A stretch of 64,000 bases of DNA. Source: an uncultured Rickettsiella sp. (GTDB lineage Bacteria; Pseudomonadota; Gammaproteobacteria; Diplorickettsiales; Diplorickettsiaceae). The stretch spans positions 62,001 to 126,000 of the forward strand of contig CAMSHF010000002.1 of the NCBI GenBank assembly GCA_947058615.1. Direction: 5' to 3'. Below are positions 59,234 through 64,000 of the stretch, piece after piece (position 1 is the first letter of the stretch; each line of letters opens with the position of its first letter). The notes under the pieces were generated by a model. It did no database searches, was not told the origin of the DNA, and saw only the letters and a list, made by a program, of their open reading frames with translations. The position numbers and the translations under genes were made by a program.

Positions 59234-62200
59234 TTATGACTTTTCGTCTTTCTTAGGCTCTTCAGACAGTGCCTGACTCAAGGCTTGTTCCACATCGCTG
59301 GCTGTCATTTGTGGTGCGGCTGCGGCATTTAAACGTTGCTGCCTTGCTAATACATTAGCCGCTCGTTGGCAACGCACTTCCGCATGATAAGCAAATCCTG
59401 TCCCCGCAGGAATTAAACGGCCTACAATCACATTCTCTTTTAAGCCTTTCAATTCATCACGTTTTCCAGTCACCGCCGCTTCCGTTAATACACGAGTCGT
59501 TTCTTGGAATGACGCCGCTGAAATAAAAGAATCCGTCGCTAAAGAAGCTTTGGTAATACCCAACAATACCGCCTCAAAACGCGCGGGTAATTTATTTTCA
59601 GCAATCAATTTTTTATTTGCTTCTTTGACACGCGATTCTTCCAATTGCTCGCCTTTTAAATAACGGCTTTCACCGGCATCCAGAATATTCACTTTACGTA
59701 ACATTTGGCGAACGATGACTTCGATATGTTTATCATTGATTTTTACGCCTTGTAAACGATAAACCTCTTGAACTTCACTCACAATATAATTAGTCAATGC
59801 ATTAATCCCTAATAAACGTAAAATATCATGGGGATTTAAGGGGCCATCTGCAATAATTTCACCCCGTTCTACGTGTTCACCTTCAAAAACGGTCACATGG
59901 CGCCATTTAGGAATTAATGCTTCAAACGCTTCACCATGATTACCCGTAATGACTAAACGTCGTTTACCTTTTGTTTCCTTACCAAAACTAATGATACCGG
60001 AAATTTCTGCTAAGATAGCAGGCTCTTTCGGCTTACGTGCTTCAAATAAATCAGCCACTCGAGGTAAACCACCCGTAATATCGCGCGTTTTTGATGTTTC
60101 TTGTGGAATACGTGCCACAATATCGCCTACACCGACTACGGCTCCATCTTCCAAGCTTAAAATAGCATTGATCGGTAAGAAATAATGCGCGGGTAATCGC
60201 GTACCAGGCAAAAACAAATCATTCCCTTCTTTATCGGTCAGCCGGATCATAGGACGTAATTCCTTACCTCCCGAGCCTCGCTGCTTAGAATCCATAACCA
60301 CACTACTCGTTAAACCGGTTAGCTCATCCGTTTGGCGATTCATGGTGATACCATCAATTAAATCAATAAACTTAACGTAACCGGCTACTTCGGTAACAAC
60401 CGGATGCGTATGGGGATCCCATTGCGCAATGAGCTGACCTGGCACCACTTCGGTACTATCTGAAACTTTAATGGTGGCACCGTAAGGTAGTTTGTAACGC
60501 TCTCTTTCTCGACCCTGAGGATCAAGTAAAGTTAATTCGCCTGAGCGCGAGACAGTCACATAATGTCCATCATTGTGCTTAACAAGTTTGATATTATGTA
60601 ACTTAATCCGACCTTTAGATTTCACTTGAATATGATTAGCTAAAGCGACCTGTGAAGCGGCACCACCGATATGGAAAGTACGCATGGTTAACTGTGTGCC
60701 AGGTTCTCCTATTGACTGAGCCGCAATAACACCGACCGACTCACCGATGCTCACTAAATGTCCTCGCGCTAAATCACGACCATAACAAGCCGCACAGATT
60801 CCATACTTAGCCTCACACGTAATCGGCGAGCGCACATTGACTTGATCGACAGCACGTTCTTCGAGAATATTAACCCAATCCTCATCTAGTAAGGTCCCTT
60901 TACTAACAACAATATCATCACTTCCTGGTAAGCTCACATCTTCGGCCAATACCCGACCTAGTACACGCTCACGTAATGGCACCATAATTTCTCCCCCTTC
61001 AACGTGGGGAGTAATCATAATACCTAAGGTTGTTCCGCAATCTCTCTCAGTGACGACCATGTCTTGTGCAACATCAACCAAGCGACGCGTCAAATAACCC
61101 GAATTCGCTGTTTTTAATGCGGTATCGGCCAAACCTTTACGTGCACCGTGTGTGGAAATAAAGTATTGTAATACGTCTAAACCTTCACGAAAGTTAGCGG
61201 TAATCGGTGTTTCAATAATAGTGCCGTCCGGTTTAGTCATCAAACCTCGCATACCGGCTAACTGACGCATTTGCGCGGGTGAACCTCGGGCACCTGAATC
61301 TGCCATCATGTAAACTGGATTGAACGACTCTTGCGATACCTGCTTACCATCCGCTGCTTTAACGTTTTCAGTCGCTAATTTTTCCATCATGGCTTTAGCC
61401 ACTTGATCATTCGTACGCGACCAGATATCAACCACTTTGTTGTAACGCTCACCTTGAGTTACCAGACCGGAAGCATATTGCGATTCAATTTCTTTTACTT
61501 CAGTCTCGGCGCCTGAAATAATCGTAGCTTTATTTTCAGGTATAATTAAATCTTCAATCCCAACCGAAATACCCGCGCGTGTTGCATAACCAAAACCCAT
61601 GTACATTAATTTGTCAGCAAAAATAACGGTCGCCTTTAAACCTAATCGTCGATAACATTCATTGATAAGGCTTAAAATAGCTTTTTTATTCAGTGTCTTG
61701 TTAATTAAAGAAAATGGTAAACCCTCAGGTAAAGTTTCACGAAGCAACGCTCTACCCACTGTGGTATCAACGAGCTTAGTCAATTCTTTGCGCTCACTCC
61801 GCGCATTGAATAACACTTCCGTTATTCTCACTTTAATTTTGGCATGTAAATCCGCATATCCCGCATCATACAACTGGCGGACATCATTCACATCAGAACA
61901 AATTAAACCTTCACCTTTGGCATTAATTTTCTCTCGTGTTAAATAATAAAGCCCTAACACCACGTCCTGAGTCGGAAGGATAATTGGCTCGCCATTGGCT
62001 GGAGATAAAATATTGTTAGTCGACATCATTAATGTACGTGCTTCCAACTGAGCTTCGATAGTCAGTGGAACATGCACCGCCATTTGGTCACCATCAAAGT
62101 CAGCATTATAAGCGGTACAAACTAAAGGATGCAGTTGAATGGCTTTGCCTTCAACTAAAATAGGTTCGAAGGCTTGTATACCTAAACGATGTAATGTCGG

Positions 62201-63706
62201 TGCTCGGTTTAATAAGACAGGATGTTCCCTAATCACTTCTTCGAGTATATCCCAAACTTCCGGCGATTCATTCTCTACCATTTTCTTAGCGGCTTTAATC
62301 GTAGAAGCTAAACCACGGAATTGTAATTTGCTTAAAATAAATGGCTTAAATAGCTCTAATGCCATCTTTTTTGGCAGACCACACTGATGTAGTTTTAATG
62401 TAGGACCTACTACGATCACCGAACGACCTGAATAGTCGACACGTTTACCCAATAAATTTTGCCTAAACCGACCTTGTTTACCTTTAATCATATCCGCTAA
62501 AGATTTCAATGGTCGTTTATTACTCCCTGTAATGGCACGGCCACGACGGCCATTATCTAATAAAGCGTCGACGGATTCCTGTAACATACGTTTTTCGTTA
62601 CGGACAATAATGTCAGGTGCATTAAGATCTAATAAACGTTTTAAACGATTATTACGGTTGATGACTCGACGATAAAGATCATTGAGATCCGATGTAGCAA
62701 AACGCCCACCATCTAAAGGGACTAGCGGACGCAAGTCGGGTGGTAAAACAGGCAATACGGTCAAGACCATCCATTCTGGCTTATTACCTGACTGTTCAAA
62801 TCCTTCCAATAGTTTTAAACGTTTAGAAAATTTCTTTAATTTAGTTTCTGAGTTCGTATTTGGAATCTCTTCACGTAAGGTATTAATTTCTTCTTTTAAA
62901 TTTAATGTAATTAATAATTGCTGTATAGCTTCGGCACCCATACGCGCATCAAACTCATCACCATGCTCCTCAATCGCTTCTAAATATTGCTCATCCGTCA
63001 AAAGCTGGCCACGTTCCAACGTGGTCATGCCGGGTTCTATAACCACAAACGCTTCAAAATAAAGAACTCGCTCGATATCACGCAGTGTCATATCAAGTAA
63101 TAAGCCGATACGTGAGGGTAAAGATTTTAAAAACCAAATATGTGCAACGGGACTGGCTAATTCAACATGGCCCATACGCTCGCGACGTACTTTAGTCAAT
63201 GCGACTTCGACACCACACTTTTCACAAATCACACCACGATGTTTAAGTCTTTTATATTTACCACATAAACATTCATAATCCTTGATTGGACCAAAGATTT
63301 TGGCACAAAACAAACCATCTCTTTCTGGTTTAAAAGTGCGATAATTAATCGTTTCTGGCTTTTTAACTTCACCATAAGACCAGGTACGGATCATTTCAGG
63401 AGAGGCTAAAGAGATACGAATATTATCAAAGTCGTCTAAATAATCTTCTTGTTTCAAAATACCGAGTAAGTCTGACATGAGTGGCTTATCAGATACCTGG
63501 ATTTCAGCTGACGCCTTCACTTTATCGGTATCGCGATGCGCAGATTGCATTGCCTCAGCTATCATCGCCAGATTTTCTTGACTTGATATTTTTTGAGTCG
63601 TTTCATTAGAGGATAGCACTTCTTCAGACGCTTTTGCCTCAGACACAGTGCGATTTTCTTCCTCAGTTTTTATATAAAAGTCTGATCTCGGTTTAGACGT
63701 TGGCAA
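59234..63706 (-). CDS. rpoC: RNA polymerase beta' subunit, with a 76-residue N-terminal extension
   Basis: Catalytic subunit of RNA polymerase. It shows the N-terminal zinc ribbon [19 protein letters not shown], the active-site NADFDGDQM, the second zinc site [15 protein letters not shown] and the C-terminal [13 protein letters not shown]. The 1490 residues exceed E. coli (1407). Homology begins at [10 protein letters not shown] (residue 77). The preceding 76 residues are Ser/Glu/Lys-rich and unlike other beta' proteins. The start is TTG, supported by GGAG seven bases upstream; the internal ATG at 63478 has no ribosome-binding site. It starts 19 bp after rpoB. Confidence 0.97.
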   Translation of the reverse strand: MPTSKPRSDFYIKTEEENRTVSEAKASEEVLSSNETTQKISSQENLAMIAEAMQSAHRDTDKVKASAEIQVSDKPLMSDLLGILKQEDYLDDFDNIRISLASPEMIRTWSYGEVKKPETINYRTFKPERDGLFCAKIFGPIKDYECLCGKYKRLKHRGVICEKCGVEVALTKVRRERMGHVELASPVAHIWFLKSLPSRIGLLLDMTLRDIERVLYFEAFVVIEPGMTTLERGQLLTDEQYLEAIEEHGDEFDARMGAEAIQQLLITLNLKEEINTLREEIPNTNSETKLKKFSKRLKLLEGFEQSGNKPEWMVLTVLPVLPPDLRPLVPLDGGRFATSDLNDLYRRVINRNNRLKRLLDLNAPDIIVRNEKRMLQESVDALLDNGRRGRAITGSNKRPLKSLADMIKGKQGRFRQNLLGKRVDYSGRSVIVVGPTLKLHQCGLPKKMALELFKPFILSKLQFRGLASTIKAAKKMVENESPEVWDILEEVIREHPVLLNRAPTLHRLGIQAFEPILVEGKAIQLHPLVCTAYNADFDGDQMAVHVPLTIEAQLEARTLMMSTNNILSPANGEPIILPTQDVVLGLYYLTREKINAKGEGLICSDVNDVRQLYDAGYADLHAKIKVRITEVLFNARSERKELTKLVDTTVGRALLRETLPEGLPFSLINKTLNKKAILSLINECYRRLGLKATVIFADKLMYMGFGYATRAGISVGIEDLIIPENKATIISGAETEVKEIESQYASGLVTQGERYNKVVDIWSRTNDQVAKAMMEKLATENVKAADGKQVSQESFNPVYMMADSGARGSPAQMRQLAGMRGLMTKPDGTIIETPITANFREGLDVLQYFISTHGARKGLADTALKTANSGYLTRRLVDVAQDMVVTERDCGTTLGIMITPHVEGGEIMVPLRERVLGRVLAEDVSLPGSDDIVVSKGTLLDEDWVNILEERAVDQVNVRSPITCEAKYGICAACYGRDLARGHLVSIGESVGVIAAQSIGEPGTQLTMRTFHIGGAASQVALANHIQVKSKGRIKLHNIKLVKHNDGHYVTVSRSGELTLLDPQGRERERYKLPYGATIKVSDSTEVVPGQLIAQWDPHTHPVVTEVAGYVKFIDLIDGITMNRQTDELTGLTSSVVMDSKQRGSGGKELRPMIRLTDKEGNDLFLPGTRLPAHYFLPINAILSLEDGAVVGVGDIVARIPQETSKTRDITGGLPRVADLFEARKPKEPAILAEISGIISFGKETKGKRRLVITGNHGEAFEALIPKWRHVTVFEGEHVERGEIIADGPLNPHDILRLLGINALTNYIVSEVQEVYRLQGVKINDKHIEVIVRQMLRKVNILDAGESRYLKGEQLEESRVKEANKKLIAENKLPARFEAVLLGITKASLATDSFISAASFQETTRVLTEAAVTGKRDELKGLKENVIVGRLIPAGTGFAYHAEVRCQRAANVLARQQRLNAAAAPQMTASDVEQALSQALSEEPKKDEKS

Positions 63707-63725
63707 GGTAATACTCCACTTTAAA

Positions 63726-64000
<275 letters not shown>

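Overview
The window is about 40% GC and looks like the chromosome of a host-associated gammaproteobacterium of the order Legionellales, near Coxiellaceae/Diplorickettsiaceae (Rickettsiella-like). This is an inference from gene content. Housekeeping proteins are gammaproteobacterial in sequence and order: the str-S10-spc-alpha ribosomal cluster, metY-rimP-nusA-infB-rbfA-truB, and rpsU-yqeY-dnaG with divergent tsaD. The thiamine operon has the Legionella-type layout built around a THI5-like HMP-P synthase. Between the housekeeping blocks sit large genes of the kind these bacteria use on eukaryotic hosts. No CRISPR array, insertion sequence, rRNA or prophage was seen.

Layout, left to right. 1-4417 (minus): an uninterrupted reading frame of at least 1472 codons that runs off the left edge, with two PD-(D/E)XK nuclease-like domains followed by a TcdA/TcdB-type pore-forming region. 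4.7 kb: tRNA-Lys and its promoter. 5.1-8.4 kb (minus): an OPT transporter and serS, with folD divergent. 9.4-14.8 kb (minus): thiamine operon, read from 14.8 to 9.4 as TPP riboswitch, THI5-like, thiO, thiS, thiG, a thiD-thiE fusion and thiF-rhodanese; no thiC is present and the ThiD half is degenerate. 14.8-17.5 kb: a GNAT remnant, an M17 aminopeptidase and alanine dehydrogenase. 17.7-25.2 kb: dnaG, yqeY, rpsU, tsaD, a large unknown gene split by a frameshift at an A10 tract, plsY, orn and efp. 25.2-32 kb: a 60-residue repeat peptide, then the metY/nusA/infB operon.

32-37 kb: a decayed ORF, an ankyrin protein with a possible CE-clan (Ulp1/YopJ-like) triad, an unknown acidic protein, asd, prmB and an orphan Hpt protein. 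37.2-55.8 kb (minus): the complete alpha, spc, S10 and str clusters with no obvious internal terminator except a weak one after secY, led by a near-perfect sigma70 promoter at about 55.97 kb. rpmJ (L36), only 38 codons long, lies between secY and rpsM. 56.1-58.9 kb (minus): a 921-residue protein with a SopB/IpgD/SidF-type CKSGKDRTG phosphatase loop, sitting between rpoC and rpsL, which are normally adjacent. 59.2-64 kb: rpoC, with an unusual 76-residue N-terminal extension, and the 3' end of rpoB.

The strongest candidates for new biology are the left-edge nuclease/pore toxin, the phosphoinositide-phosphatase-like effector inside the rpoBC-str junction, the ankyrin protein with a possible protease triad, and the thiamine operon that pairs a eukaryote-style HMP-P synthase with a ThiD domain lacking its GTGC motif. 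NusA, S7 and L3 all carry acidic or low-complexity insertions at otherwise conserved positions, and RpoC carries a charged N-terminal tail, which may be a lineage trait.
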